From positions 186,001-250,000 of the forward strand of contig NZ_FUWY01000004.1 in the NCBI RefSeq assembly GCF_900167375.1: DNA of 64,000 nucleotides. The letters run 5' to 3'. This document shows positions 27,609 to 35,677 of this stretch, in pieces. This DNA is from Anaerorhabdus furcosa (GTDB lineage: Bacteria > Bacillota_I > Bacilli_A > Erysipelotrichales > Erysipelotrichaceae). Both the position numbers and the translations under genes were made by a program. The notes beneath the pieces were generated by a model, which was not told where the DNA came from, searched no databases, and saw only the letters and a list, made by a program, of their open reading frames with translations. Within the stretch, counting starts at the first letter, position 1; each line of letters starts with the position of its first letter.

Positions 27609-29005
27609 ACTTTTTCTCCATTGTATATATAGCAAAGGGCACATTGATGATTCAAAAGATATGGTCTAAAATAAGCCAGTGTACTACACATCGGTAAGAC
27701 ATCTGGTGATAATTCAATTCCAAGCCTAGTTTCAATATATTCTCTTCGCTTTTCCATTCTTTTCCACATCTCTGGATAAGCTTTTTTTATTTCCGCTTTC
27801 AAGTTATCATCCGCTAATACAATTGTACTTTCAGCATTTGCACCCGCATAGCCATCAATAGATGGAATAATATCTACCTGAAAAATCATTCCACTTTGTA
27901 TGATATCCGTTGAATCTTTGTAGATTGGTGAGGTTAACCATTCCTCCTCCGCGCTAAGATGTCCTGGATTTAGTGTCCAATTATAAATTGATTGAGGCAG
28001 TACATGTTCTACAAGATCAAACATCTCACTACCTGTCATTCCAATTCTAATTTGATTCAACCAAGTTATATAAGCACGAAAATATGGAATCGCAATTTGA
28101 TCTAAATAATCTTCTTTTCCTTTTGGTAACTCATGAAGACCATGTACGGCATAACCAGCTCTACTCGATAATCCACCACGATATCCGATTGTTAATGATA
28201 TTGGATCACCAAGTTGAACTTTTTTATTAGTAGGATACATATTTCCTCTTATGTATCGAGTACCACTTGCCGCTATAGTAACAACACTATGATGTTGTCC
28301 ATTCTTTTCTAAATGACTTCCTAATTCAAATTCTGTAACTCCTTCTACTACATGATTCATTGCATCCAAAATACAATCTGACGCAAGTGAAGCTCCATAT
28401 TCATAGTGAGCTATTTCATTTGCATTATTTGTAACACGCACTCCGTTTTCACCGATAAACAAACTAATCTCATTACTTACTAAATCTTTATTCGCCACAA
28501 TATTCATGACTGTATCCACGATGAAATAAGGTACATCAAACATATTTTGATTCTCTTTTTTGCTAGTAAACATCTTCCAACCAACAATGCCTGTCTTCAC
28601 ATTACTTTCTAATCCTGCATCAATTAATAACTCTGCAAATGTTCGATCTTCTCTATTTGGTTGATGTGGAAGTGAGAAAAGTGAAACATGGATCGGTGTG
28701 TTCTTGATTCTTGCTTTAGCTGCCTTATTCAAATTTTCATTTCCTAGAATTAAACTAACTTCACCAGTATCTTTTATTAAAAGAAGTGCTTCTTCAAATC
28801 GAGGAAAATAACCTACAAGATATTCAAAATTACCACCATGTTCGCTATCACCATAAACTAGTAATTGTCTAAGTTTCCTTCTTTTCATTTCAAGTAAGAT
28901 CTTCGATAATCTTTCTTGAATTGTAGCATCACTTAGTTCAACACAAACTTCAGGATTATCAAATTTTGGTTCTTCTACTTCAATCAATTTAATTGTTTTA
29001 TTCAT
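27605..29005 (-). CDS. M24 (Xaa-Pro peptidase) family protein, metal ligands apparently lost
   Basis: 466 aa from the ATG at 29005 (AGAGG ten bases upstream). The N-terminal creatinase-like domain runs to about 180 (ERLSKILLEMKRRKLRQLLVYGDSEHGGNFEYLVGYFPRFEE). The C-terminal pita-bread-like half has TIAASGTRYIRGNMYPTNK, DPISLTIGYRGGLSSRAGYAVHG and GMIFQVDIIPSIDGYAGANAESTIVLAD. In active M24 peptidases the corresponding sites carry Asp, Asp, His, Glu, Glu metal ligands (for example vDxGaxxxgYxsDitR). Here the first Asp pair is absent (SLTIGYRGGLSSRAGY). It may be a binding protein or altered hydrolase. ATGA overlap with the GNAT gene. Confidence 0.7.
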   Translation of the reverse strand: MNKTIKLIEVEEPKFDNPEVCVELSDATIQERLSKILLEMKRRKLRQLLVYGDSEHGGNFEYLVGYFPRFEEALLLIKDTGEVSLILGNENLNKAAKARIKNTPIHVSLFSLPHQPNREDRTFAELLIDAGLESNVKTGIVGWKMFTSKKENQNMFDVPYFIVDTVMNIVANKDLVSNEISLFIGENGVRVTNNANEIAHYEYGASLASDCILDAMNHVVEGVTEFELGSHLEKNGQHHSVVTIAASGTRYIRGNMYPTNKKVQLGDPISLTIGYRGGLSSRAGYAVHGLHELPKGKEDYLDQIAIPYFRAYITWLNQIRIGMTGSEMFDLVEHVLPQSIYNWTLNPGHLSAEEEWLTSPIYKDSTDIIQSGMIFQVDIIPSIDGYAGANAESTIVLADDNLKAEIKKAYPEMWKRMEKRREYIETRLGIELSPDVLPMCSTLAYFRPYLLNHQCALCYIYNGEKV

Positions 29006-29090
29006 TATGTATATACCTCTATTTGCTATTATCATACCATAGCTTAATTAATTAATTTTTATAAATGAAAAGCAAGTAAATATTATAAGA

Positions 29091-29115
29091 AAACCTGATG
29101 AATTTCACCAGGTTT
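29091..29115 (-). terminator. Terminator after the M18 aminopeptidase
   Basis: AAACCTG / CAGGTTT stem with an 11-base loop that can extend pairing (GTGAAATTCAT), then TTCTTATA on the minus strand. Confidence 0.7.
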
Positions 29116-29124
29116 ACCAAACTT

Positions 29125-30495
29125 CTATTTCATTTTTTCTAAGAATGCTTTGTAACCACGATATGCTTCATAGATATCTGCTTTAGATGCTACTTCATAA
29201 GGTGCATGCATATTTTGAACTGCAATTCCTGCATCAATAACTTCCATGTTTAGATTTGCTAAGATGTAGGCAATTGTTCCTCCACCTCCAGCATCTACTC
29301 TTCCAAGCTCTGCTGTTTGGAATTGAACTTTTGCTGTATCAAATAGATTACGTATTTGAGCAATAAATTCTGGATTTGCATCACTGCTTCCACCTTTACC
29401 ACGAGAGCCAGTATATTTATTTAAACATAAACCCATTCCTAAGAATGCAGTATTTTTCTTTTCGAATACACTTGGATAATTAGGATCAAATCCAGCTGAA
29501 ACATCACTTGATAACATCTTTGAATTCTCTAATGTTTTTCTGAATTTCAAATCTGCAAATCCACTTGTTGCTTCTAATAATTCTGCAATTGTATTTTCAA
29601 AGAAACGTGATTGCATTCCAGTATTTCCAGTAGAACCAATTTCTTCTTTATCTACTAAAATGCAGCAGCTAGTACGTTTTGGTTTATTCATTTCTAAAAT
29701 AGCGATTAGTGAAGTATAAGCACAAATACGATCATCATGACCATATCCCATCACCATACTACGATCTAAACCATAATCTCTTGCTTTACCAGCAGGTACG
29801 ATTTCTAATTCAGCACTAATGAAATCATCTTCTTCAATGTTATAATCTTTCTTTAATAAATCTAGTAAATACGCTTTTACTTTATTTTCTTTTGCTTTAG
29901 CACTTGGAATTGATCCAACAAGTAAATTTAAATCTTCTCCTTCAACTACTTTAGATGCAGTTTTAGTAAGTTGTTCTTGTGCTAAGTGAATTAAAAGATC
30001 ACTAATTCCCACAACTGGATCTGATTCTTTTTCTCCAATTGCTACTACAATTTTAGTTCCATCTTTTTTACATATAACACCATGAAGTGCCATAGGTTGT
30101 GCAACCCATTGATATTTTTTAATACCACCATAGTAGTGAGTATCCATGAGAACTAAACCATCTTGTTCATATAGAGGTACTTGTTTCACATCAATACGAG
30201 GTGAATCAATGTGTGCTCCTAAAATGTTTAGCCCATTTACTAAAGGTTCACTACCTATTACGTATAAGCAAAGATTTTTTTCTTTATTAATAAAATAAAC
30301 TTTATCTCCTGCTTTTAATTTTTTGTTTTTCATTGCCGCAAAGTCTTTAAACCCTGATTTTTTTGCTAATGCTACTGCAGATGTAACACATTCTCTTTCT
30401 GTCTTACCTGCATCAAGATATTTCTTATATCCTTCACTAAACTCAAATACTGCTTTCATTTCAGCATTTGATAATTTTTCCCATACTGTTTTCAT
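29125..30495 (-). CDS. M18 family aminopeptidase
   Basis: 456 aa. Zinc-ligand and active-site motifs are LGAHIDSPRIDVK (about 92-104; His and Asp), LVDKEEIGSTGNTG (about 282-295; Glu pair), MLSSDVSAGFDPNYPSVFE (about 332-350), GSRGKGGSSDANPEF (about 368-382) and the last His in NMHAPYEVASKAD (about 433-445). It removes N-terminal amino acids, often acidic or neutral, as a cytoplasmic dodecamer. A strong GGAGG-like site precedes the ATG. Its terminator separates it from the M24 gene. Confidence 0.93.
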   Translation of the reverse strand: MKTVWEKLSNAEMKAVFEFSEGYKKYLDAGKTERECVTSAVALAKKSGFKDFAAMKNKKLKAGDKVYFINKEKNLCLYVIGSEPLVNGLNILGAHIDSPRIDVKQVPLYEQDGLVLMDTHYYGGIKKYQWVAQPMALHGVICKKDGTKIVVAIGEKESDPVVGISDLLIHLAQEQLTKTASKVVEGEDLNLLVGSIPSAKAKENKVKAYLLDLLKKDYNIEEDDFISAELEIVPAGKARDYGLDRSMVMGYGHDDRICAYTSLIAILEMNKPKRTSCCILVDKEEIGSTGNTGMQSRFFENTIAELLEATSGFADLKFRKTLENSKMLSSDVSAGFDPNYPSVFEKKNTAFLGMGLCLNKYTGSRGKGGSSDANPEFIAQIRNLFDTAKVQFQTAELGRVDAGGGGTIAYILANLNMEVIDAGIAVQNMHAPYEVASKADIYEAYRGYKAFLEKMK

Positions 30496-30547
30496 AATTA
30501 AGCCTCCTTGTATAATTGTACACCGTATTATTAATGAAATTCAATTC

Positions 30548-32104
30548 CTATAATCTAGAATAAACAGTTTTACCATTAAAAATGGTTCGATTTACTTTAA
30601 TTGTATGTAAGTCGGTTGTATTTATTTCATATGGATCTTGATTTAAGATGATGATATCCGCAACCATACCCTCTTTTAATTGCCCTTTGTTATTCTCTTC
30701 AAACGATGCATAGGCACCATCCTTTGTATAGGAGTCAATTGCTTCTTGCAGTGTTAACGCTTCCTCTAAACGATATGTATCTTTACTACCAATACTTGAT
30801 CGTGTTATTGCACATTCAATGCCTTTAAAACAATCCACTGGTTCTACTGGTGAATCTGAACCATTTGAGATTGTTGTAAACTTTGACAAGGTTTTAAAAG
30901 CATAGGAAGTATTCGCTGTTTCACCTACACGATTTCTTACAATACGACAATCATAATCAATAAAACAAGATTGTATGTAGCAATGTAGTTTTAATTGACC
31001 GATTAATTCCAATTGATCATTACGCGTAATTTGAACATGAACAAGCCCCGAACGAGTCGAATTCTTATCGTCTAGATATTTCTTAAAACTTTCTAATACC
31101 ATATCCAAACATCCATCACCTATCGTATGAATAATTGTACCCATTTTATAATCTTGTCCCATCTTAACAAAATAATCAAAATCATCTTGAGGATAATTTA
31201 CCATCCCTGTAGTTGAAGCGTCATCATGATAAGGTTTAGACATCTTCGCAGTTCTAGCACCTAATGAACCATCTCCAACTACTTTAATTGGACCTAATGT
31301 AAATAGTTCATTGGAATTTTGATTCAATTGATCTTCATTGATAAATTGTTGAAAATCTTTTCTTTCTATAAACTGACATTGTTGATGAACTCTTAATTTT
31401 AATAATCCATCTTTTTCAAGTTCTCGATACGCTTGAAGTGGTAAATGATAATCTTTAGTAAGTGATACAAAGTCATCACTTTGTACTGAGGTTATTCCAT
31501 ATTGATGACACTCTTTTGTCGCTTCTTGTATATAATCCTTTAAATCGGATACAGTTACCTCTGGAAAAGCATGATGCATTAATTCAATTGCCATTTCTTT
31601 AAATAATCCTGTTTCCAAATCAAAATCACCACCATCAATTGTTGTTTCACTTGTAACATGAGCACATTCAATTGCTTTGGAATTCGCAACCGCTATATGA
31701 CCACAACAACGGGTTAATAGGATTGGATGATCACGTGTAATTTCATCGAGCATTGCTTTTGTTGGATACTTAACATCAACAAAATTATCTTGATTCCATC
31801 CTCTACCAATAATCCATTCACCTTTATTCTTTTGCATCGCTTTTTCTTTTACTTTATCTAAAACTTCATCAAGTGATGTACAGTCTTGAAGTTGTAGATT
31901 AGAAAGGAATGCACCTGTTCCAATTAAATGAAGATGTGAGTCATTAAACCCAGGCAGTATTCGCGAGCCTTGACAATCAATGATTTCATCCATTTCATCA
32001 AGATTAAAATCGCAAAGAAAACCTATCTTTGCGATTTTATCATCTACTATTAAAAGCGAATCATGTTCTTGATTTATCTTTGCATGAATACATAGTGTTT
32101 TCAT
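30548..32104 (-). CDS. Amidohydrolase family protein (YtcJ-like)
   Basis: 518 aa. The metal motif HxH is in PGFNDSHLHLIGTG (about 54-67), followed by the YtcJ pattern GWNQDNF (about 103-109), HPILLTRCCGHIAVANSKA, a Lys/His region DGSLGARTAKMS (about 276-287) and NGSDSPVEPVDCFKGIECAITR near 414-435, all diagnostic of the exoenzyme-regulatory-like amidohydrolase 3 branch. The C-terminus has GMVADIIILNQDPYEI. Substrate unknown; relatives act on N-substituted amides or formamides. It starts two bases from the Gfo/Idh/MocA stop, so the pair is likely one operon. Confidence 0.85.
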   Translation of the reverse strand: MKTLCIHAKINQEHDSLLIVDDKIAKIGFLCDFNLDEMDEIIDCQGSRILPGFNDSHLHLIGTGAFLSNLQLQDCTSLDEVLDKVKEKAMQKNKGEWIIGRGWNQDNFVDVKYPTKAMLDEITRDHPILLTRCCGHIAVANSKAIECAHVTSETTIDGGDFDLETGLFKEMAIELMHHAFPEVTVSDLKDYIQEATKECHQYGITSVQSDDFVSLTKDYHLPLQAYRELEKDGLLKLRVHQQCQFIERKDFQQFINEDQLNQNSNELFTLGPIKVVGDGSLGARTAKMSKPYHDDASTTGMVNYPQDDFDYFVKMGQDYKMGTIIHTIGDGCLDMVLESFKKYLDDKNSTRSGLVHVQITRNDQLELIGQLKLHCYIQSCFIDYDCRIVRNRVGETANTSYAFKTLSKFTTISNGSDSPVEPVDCFKGIECAITRSSIGSKDTYRLEEALTLQEAIDSYTKDGAYASFEENNKGQLKEGMVADIIILNQDPYEINTTDLHTIKVNRTIFNGKTVYSRL

Positions 32105-32106
32105 AA

Positions 32107-33123
32107 CTATTTTCTTTCATCTGCTGGATAAACAACACCCATTTGCTTTCTTGCTTCAGTACAAACTTCCATGATATCTAAAGACATTTGGTGAGGGAAG
32201 ACAACTGACTCAATTCTACCCGCTTCAACATTCTTTATAAAATCTCTTAATTGATATGTGAAACCTTCTAAACTTGGTTTTGAAATTAACGTTTTCTCTC
32301 CTGGTTTTACACCTAGAGTACATCCTTCTGTTTTATTTCTAGCTGTTACCCAAATATCTTGAACACGGCTTAATAAATTAATTTGAATTATGCCTTCTTC
32401 TCCTTGTATTTCTGATACAACCTCTGTATCTGTTACCTTTGAGTGTTGAATTGTAACTTCAAAGCCATCATATTGCATTAAAACTGTACCCAGTCCATCT
32501 ACTCCAGTATCAAGGAGTAAAGCTGTTGCGATAATTGACTTTGGTTTACCAAACAATGCAACCGCATCACCAATGCAATATACACCTAAGTCCATTAATG
32601 ATCCATTGCTCATTTCACGTCTAAATGTAGTTGGATTTTCACCTCTTAAATATGCATCATAACGTGAAGAGTATTTTCCAAATGTGAAAACTGCGCGACG
32701 CAATTTACCTATTAAAGGCATTGCATCTTTTACAATTTGAAGATTCTCTGTATACATTGGAATTAATCCATCTTGTAAATACGTATTGTATTCTTTAGAT
32801 AAGTCCATCATTTCCTTTGCTTCACGATAATTTGTAGCAAATGGTTTTTCAGTTAATGTGGGCATTTTTCTTCTCATGCACTCACAAGTCATTTCATAGT
32901 GTAAATGATTTGGTACAGCTAAATAAATCGCATCTATTTTTCCAGATTCAATCATCTCAATGTAGTTATCAAATACATGTTCAATATTATATTTTTCTTG
33001 AAACTTAAGTGCATTCTCTTTTCTACCACTACATACTGCGACTACTTCAATTTCCGGTACCTCTTTTACACCACTCATAAAGAAATCTGATACAAAGTTT
33101 GTTCCTACTACTCCAAAACGCAT
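32107..33123 (-). CDS. Gfo/Idh/MocA family oxidoreductase
   Basis: 338 aa from the ATG at 33123 (AGAGGTAGAATT upstream). NAD(P)-binding Rossmann start MRFGVVGTNFVSDFF, then IYLAVPNHLHYEM (about 72-84) and the EKPFAT motif (about 98-103) with catalytic Lys. The second half is the alpha/beta substrate domain. It oxidises or isomerises a sugar, inositol or related alcohol, but no pathway genes are beside it other than the amidohydrolase. Predicted cytoplasmic. Confidence 0.88.
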   Translation of the reverse strand: MRFGVVGTNFVSDFFMSGVKEVPEIEVVAVCSGRKENALKFQEKYNIEHVFDNYIEMIESGKIDAIYLAVPNHLHYEMTCECMRRKMPTLTEKPFATNYREAKEMMDLSKEYNTYLQDGLIPMYTENLQIVKDAMPLIGKLRRAVFTFGKYSSRYDAYLRGENPTTFRREMSNGSLMDLGVYCIGDAVALFGKPKSIIATALLLDTGVDGLGTVLMQYDGFEVTIQHSKVTDTEVVSEIQGEEGIIQINLLSRVQDIWVTARNKTEGCTLGVKPGEKTLISKPSLEGFTYQLRDFIKNVEAGRIESVVFPHQMSLDIMEVCTEARKQMGVVYPADERK

Positions 33124-33191
33124 AATTCTACCTCTCATTCTTACTGATAGGATAGCATAATTCCCTTTTTATTTGTACAGTTTTTTGGTTA

Positions 33192-33887
33192 TTAAACTAA
33201 ATTATTCGTTAATTGAACTTGATTCATTATTTTCTTCATTTTCTTACTTACTTTTTGTTCCCGAATTGGTTTTAACCCACAATGGTTGATTGCTTCAACT
33301 AACCACTCAGGAAGAAATTCTCCCTTTACTTCAAGGATTGTTGTTTCATCATTAAATAAAGGTTTATTCACTGGTAAATCACATAGCCTAAAATCTTCTT
33401 TGCGATATCTCATATTCATAGAAAATGTGAGTCTTACTTGTGGATTGAATTTACTACAATACGCTACTCGTTCATACCCAATAAACATTTTGGGAATAAG
33501 TCCATGATTTCTAAGTAGTTCATCAATTTCATTATCACCACATTCATGTTGCTTTGATAATAGTTCATCCGCTTCTTCCAAATTCATTTCTAACCTTCGC
33601 TTCACAACTGAATCTTGATGCTGTTCCTTCATTTCAATATAGACAGAATCGTGTATTGAAGGAATACCATAACTCCTTAACCGAATTCTTTCTTTCATTG
33701 CTCTATGTTTAAATACTTTTGAAACTAAATCTTCACTTACATCAGCGTAGTATATGTTATAAACGGTATATTTAAAATGTTCATCTTCTTCGATATTGTT
33801 TGAAACACATTTTAAGAACTTCTCTATTTGTTCTTCACTTACAATAAACTTTTGTTCAACGAAATGACTCTTAGATAAAATCTTCAT
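33192..33887 (-). CDS. VTC-domain (polyphosphate polymerase-like) protein
   Basis: 231 aa. It has the basic strand pattern of the VTC/CYTH tunnel: MKERIRLRSYG (about 64-74), DSVYIEMKEQ (about 80-89) then VVKRR (about 94-98), YERVAYCSKFN (about 138-148), LRY-type MRYRKEDFRL, and TTILEVKGEFLPEWLVEAI (about 183-201). The paired R/K-x-R and E-x-K residues line the triphosphate-binding tunnel. In bacteria such genes often sit by a DUF4956 membrane protein; none is here. It may make or bind polyphosphate or hydrolyse triphosphates. Monocistronic. Confidence 0.75.
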   Translation of the reverse strand: MKILSKSHFVEQKFIVSEEQIEKFLKCVSNNIEEDEHFKYTVYNIYYADVSEDLVSKVFKHRAMKERIRLRSYGIPSIHDSVYIEMKEQHQDSVVKRRLEMNLEEADELLSKQHECGDNEIDELLRNHGLIPKMFIGYERVAYCSKFNPQVRLTFSMNMRYRKEDFRLCDLPVNKPLFNDETTILEVKGEFLPEWLVEAINHCGLKPIREQKVSKKMKKIMNQVQLTNNLV

Positions 33888-33973
33888 GCATGTTTCCTCC
33901 TAGTAATACTTTAAACAAAAATTATGGGAAACAAATGGGTTTCACATGAAATTTATGTGAACGCTCACATAAA

Positions 33974-33994
33974 AGGTAGAGTCAGCCTCTACCT
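33974..33994 (-). terminator. Strong hairpin AGGTAGAG / CTCTACCT
   Basis: 8-bp perfect stem with a 5-base loop, then TTTTATG on the minus strand. The stop codon of the decayed frame at 33989-34065 lies inside the stem. It looks like the terminator of a gene that is no longer intact. Confidence 0.55.
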
Positions 33995-34065
33995 GATGTT
34001 TTTGAGGAGTATATCCAATAGCTTGGGATTCTTCATGGTAACACAAAAACCTGTGGTGAATAATC
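33989..34065 (-). pseudogene. Tail of a decayed coding region
   Basis: A minus-strand frame ends ...FTTGFCVTMKNPKLLDILLKNIR-stop within the hairpin at 33974-33994, but two stops lie just upstream of the FTT, so only about 25 residues are open. The LLDILLKNIR text with a following hairpin looks like the C-terminus of a former gene, perhaps a mobile-element protein. I cannot name it. Confidence 0.3.
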
Positions 34066-34436
34066 ACTAAGAGTAATTAGGTCAATACGGAAGCTAAATC
34101 ATAATAACTATGAAGTAATCTTCATTTCATAATTCTTGTAATTTTTATTAAAATTTCCTCATTTTAATTAAATTTTTAATGAATCAATTAGAATATTTGA
34201 ATATTACAGTGACTAAAATCAATTTTTATGACTTGAATACTTTACATAGATGTTAATAAAAACTAGGTTTCCAACGAGATAACATTACAATAGGCTATGT
34301 TCTTTTTATTTTCATTCACTTAAGAATTAATAGGATACTGTAAATAACTATTTAGATCAACATTTTATTCATATAACAACCAAGTATGATTCGCAATAAT
34401 ATATAAGAAATCTAGTGGTAATTTAAACTTCAAACA

Positions 34437-34772
34437 TTATTCAATAATTTCTAAATTTATTAATTTTGGCTCAATGGCAACCGATACATTCTTAGTATTT
34501 TTATTTAGAAAACGATACTGTAAAGCCACTGTACATTTACTTTCTTTGACTTGACAATCATTCATATCAAAATAAATTTCTATATCACTATCACTCATTA
34601 TTTCGTCAGATTTAATAGTAACATTCGCTTCAGTGATTTCTTCAACAACTTTGAATCGTTTACTTTCATCATTATTTATAAACGATATTGTCTTTGAAAA
34701 ATCAGTGGTAACTTTTTCATTACATCCTACAAGTAACACAAACATCAATAAAAACAATATCTTATAGCGCAT
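34437..34772 (-). CDS. Small putative lipoprotein
   Basis: 111 aa from the ATG at 34772, which opens MRYKILFLLMFVLLVGC. The hydrophobic run and LVGC lipobox (Cys 17) make this start better than the in-frame start at 34805, whose extra residues are hydrophilic. The rest is a beta-rich outer domain with two further cysteines (DCQVKESKC, about 77-85) that could form a disulfide. No known family recognised. It overlaps the 206-aa secreted protein by 11 bases, so both come from one transcript with the 44-aa peptide gene. Confidence 0.7.
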   Translation of the reverse strand: MRYKILFLLMFVLLVGCNEKVTTDFSKTISFINNDESKRFKVVEEITEANVTIKSDEIMSDSDIEIYFDMNDCQVKESKCTVALQYRFLNKNTKNVSVAIEPKLINLEIIE

Positions 34773-35382
34773 AGTCAGTAAATGTCCTAGTTGATGTTCC
34801 ACCATTATCTTTAACCGTTACCTTCGACGTAAATTTTATATAACTGGAATAATTAGTTCTAGTTAATGATTTTGATTGAACAGTACAACTCGAAGTATCA
34901 ACACTTTGATAAACATTTATATCTGAAAATGTGCTAGATGATGGGTAATACAAATAACTACCAGAAACAGTAATTTTAACTGTAAATAGTGTTCCAGATG
35001 AGGCACCGCCCCAATAATCAGGATGATTAAATGTTTGGTCTACATATTTTTCTACAACAGCCGCTCTTGTGGCATTTGATTTTGTGTAACTTCTATCAAT
35101 TTCAAACCACACTTCATTGTCTCTCATATATTGAAATACTTCTGCGTAATTATTATTTAAGTATTCATCCTTAGTATCTAAATAAAATTGTTCTGTGATA
35201 ATATTATTGCTTCCATTATAGATTGTATAATTTTTATATTCATTGTCATAGAATCCTCTAAGATCATTTACTATCGTATTGTTATCAAAATCATTTTTTT
35301 CCTCCGCAAATATTTTGAACCCCGGTAGCAATAATGATATAGTTATTAAACAACAAGTTAATAAATTTATTAATTTTTTCAT
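34762..35382 (-). CDS. Secreted protein of unknown function, 206 aa
   Basis: Clear signal peptide (KKLINLLTCCLITISLLLPGFKIFAEEK; cleavage probably after FA at about 26). The mature part is rich in Asn, Tyr, Thr and Ser. NHPDYWGGASSGTLFTVKITVSGSYLYYP (about 119-147) and the C-terminal KVTVKDNGGTSTRTFTDY look like beta-strand surface or adhesin-like repeats. No enzyme motif. Start behind AAAGGAG, with its ATG overlapping the stop of the peptide gene (ATGA). Exported product of the peptide-linked unit. Confidence 0.75.
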   Translation of the reverse strand: MKKLINLLTCCLITISLLLPGFKIFAEEKNDFDNNTIVNDLRGFYDNEYKNYTIYNGSNNIITEQFYLDTKDEYLNNNYAEVFQYMRDNEVWFEIDRSYTKSNATRAAVVEKYVDQTFNHPDYWGGASSGTLFTVKITVSGSYLYYPSSSTFSDINVYQSVDTSSCTVQSKSLTRTNYSSYIKFTSKVTVKDNGGTSTRTFTDYAL

Positions 35383-35513
35383 ATAAGATTTTCTCCTTTC
35401 AATTTTCTCAAATCCAGATGATAAATTCCTCTATAGGAAGTAGTATGCAAAGACTTCTTTGCATTTTTTATCAATTGGTTTACAACTAGATCAATTACTT
35501 TCTTTGATTTCAT
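35379..35513 (-). CDS. 44-aa AgrD-like peptide precursor candidate
   Basis: Opens at an ATG at 35513 behind the very strong site AAAGGGAGG (7 bases spacing) and ends in a TGA overlapping the next ATG. It reads MKSKKVIDLVVNQLIKNAKK, an amphipathic N-terminal helix of the type that targets AgrD to membrane, then SLHTTSYRGIYHLDLRKLKGENLI. The small S-Y-R-G-I-Y core and charged tail resemble cyclic lactone autoinducer precursors (core, then acidic/basic tail). The expected ring Cys is absent; Ser would have to make a lactone, as known for one staphylococcal AIP. No AgrB is near. That it is translated is likely; that it signals is inference. Confidence 0.6.
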   Translation of the reverse strand: MKSKKVIDLVVNQLIKNAKKSLHTTSYRGIYHLDLRKLKGENLI

Positions 35514-35570
35514 AATAGTACCTCCCTTTGATTAATACATATCATTGTTTTTTGGTTATCGCAATACATT

Positions 35571-35598
35571 TGGGCTAACTTGCATTATTATGGGCTAA
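35571..35598. promoter_or_regulatory. Direct repeat TGGGCTAA, 20-base period
   Basis: TGGGCTAA at 35571-35578 and again at 35591-35598 (on the minus strand TTAGCCCA twice), with 12 bases between the copies. LytTR-family response regulators (AgrA, ComE) bind paired 9-base direct repeats separated by 12-13 bases, so this looks like such a site about 57 bases upstream of the peptide start. The regulator is not in the window. Confidence 0.45.
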
Positions 35599-35677
35599 AT
35601 AACATATAAATTGATTTCTTATAGATATTTCTTCACGTTTTAAAAAACCAATGTTAAACTTTCATTAGGTAATGAAT

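Larger units (their letters stand above)
33888..34436. other. AT-rich intergenic stretch with inverted repeats and a decayed reading frame
   Basis: No intact gene seen. Near the left end is TTCACAT-N7-ATGTGAA (33944-33963), a dyad about 60 bases upstream of the VTC gene. Then comes a hairpin with the end of a decayed reading frame (separate entries). From about 34110 to 34436 it is AT-rich filler with no ORF over about 30 codons that I could find in a useful frame. Confidence 0.6.

Noticed and set aside
33944-33963. TTCACAT-N7-ATGTGAA as a riboswitch or terminator
   Set aside because: Only a 7-bp dyad with no T run and no known aptamer text; kept only as a note.
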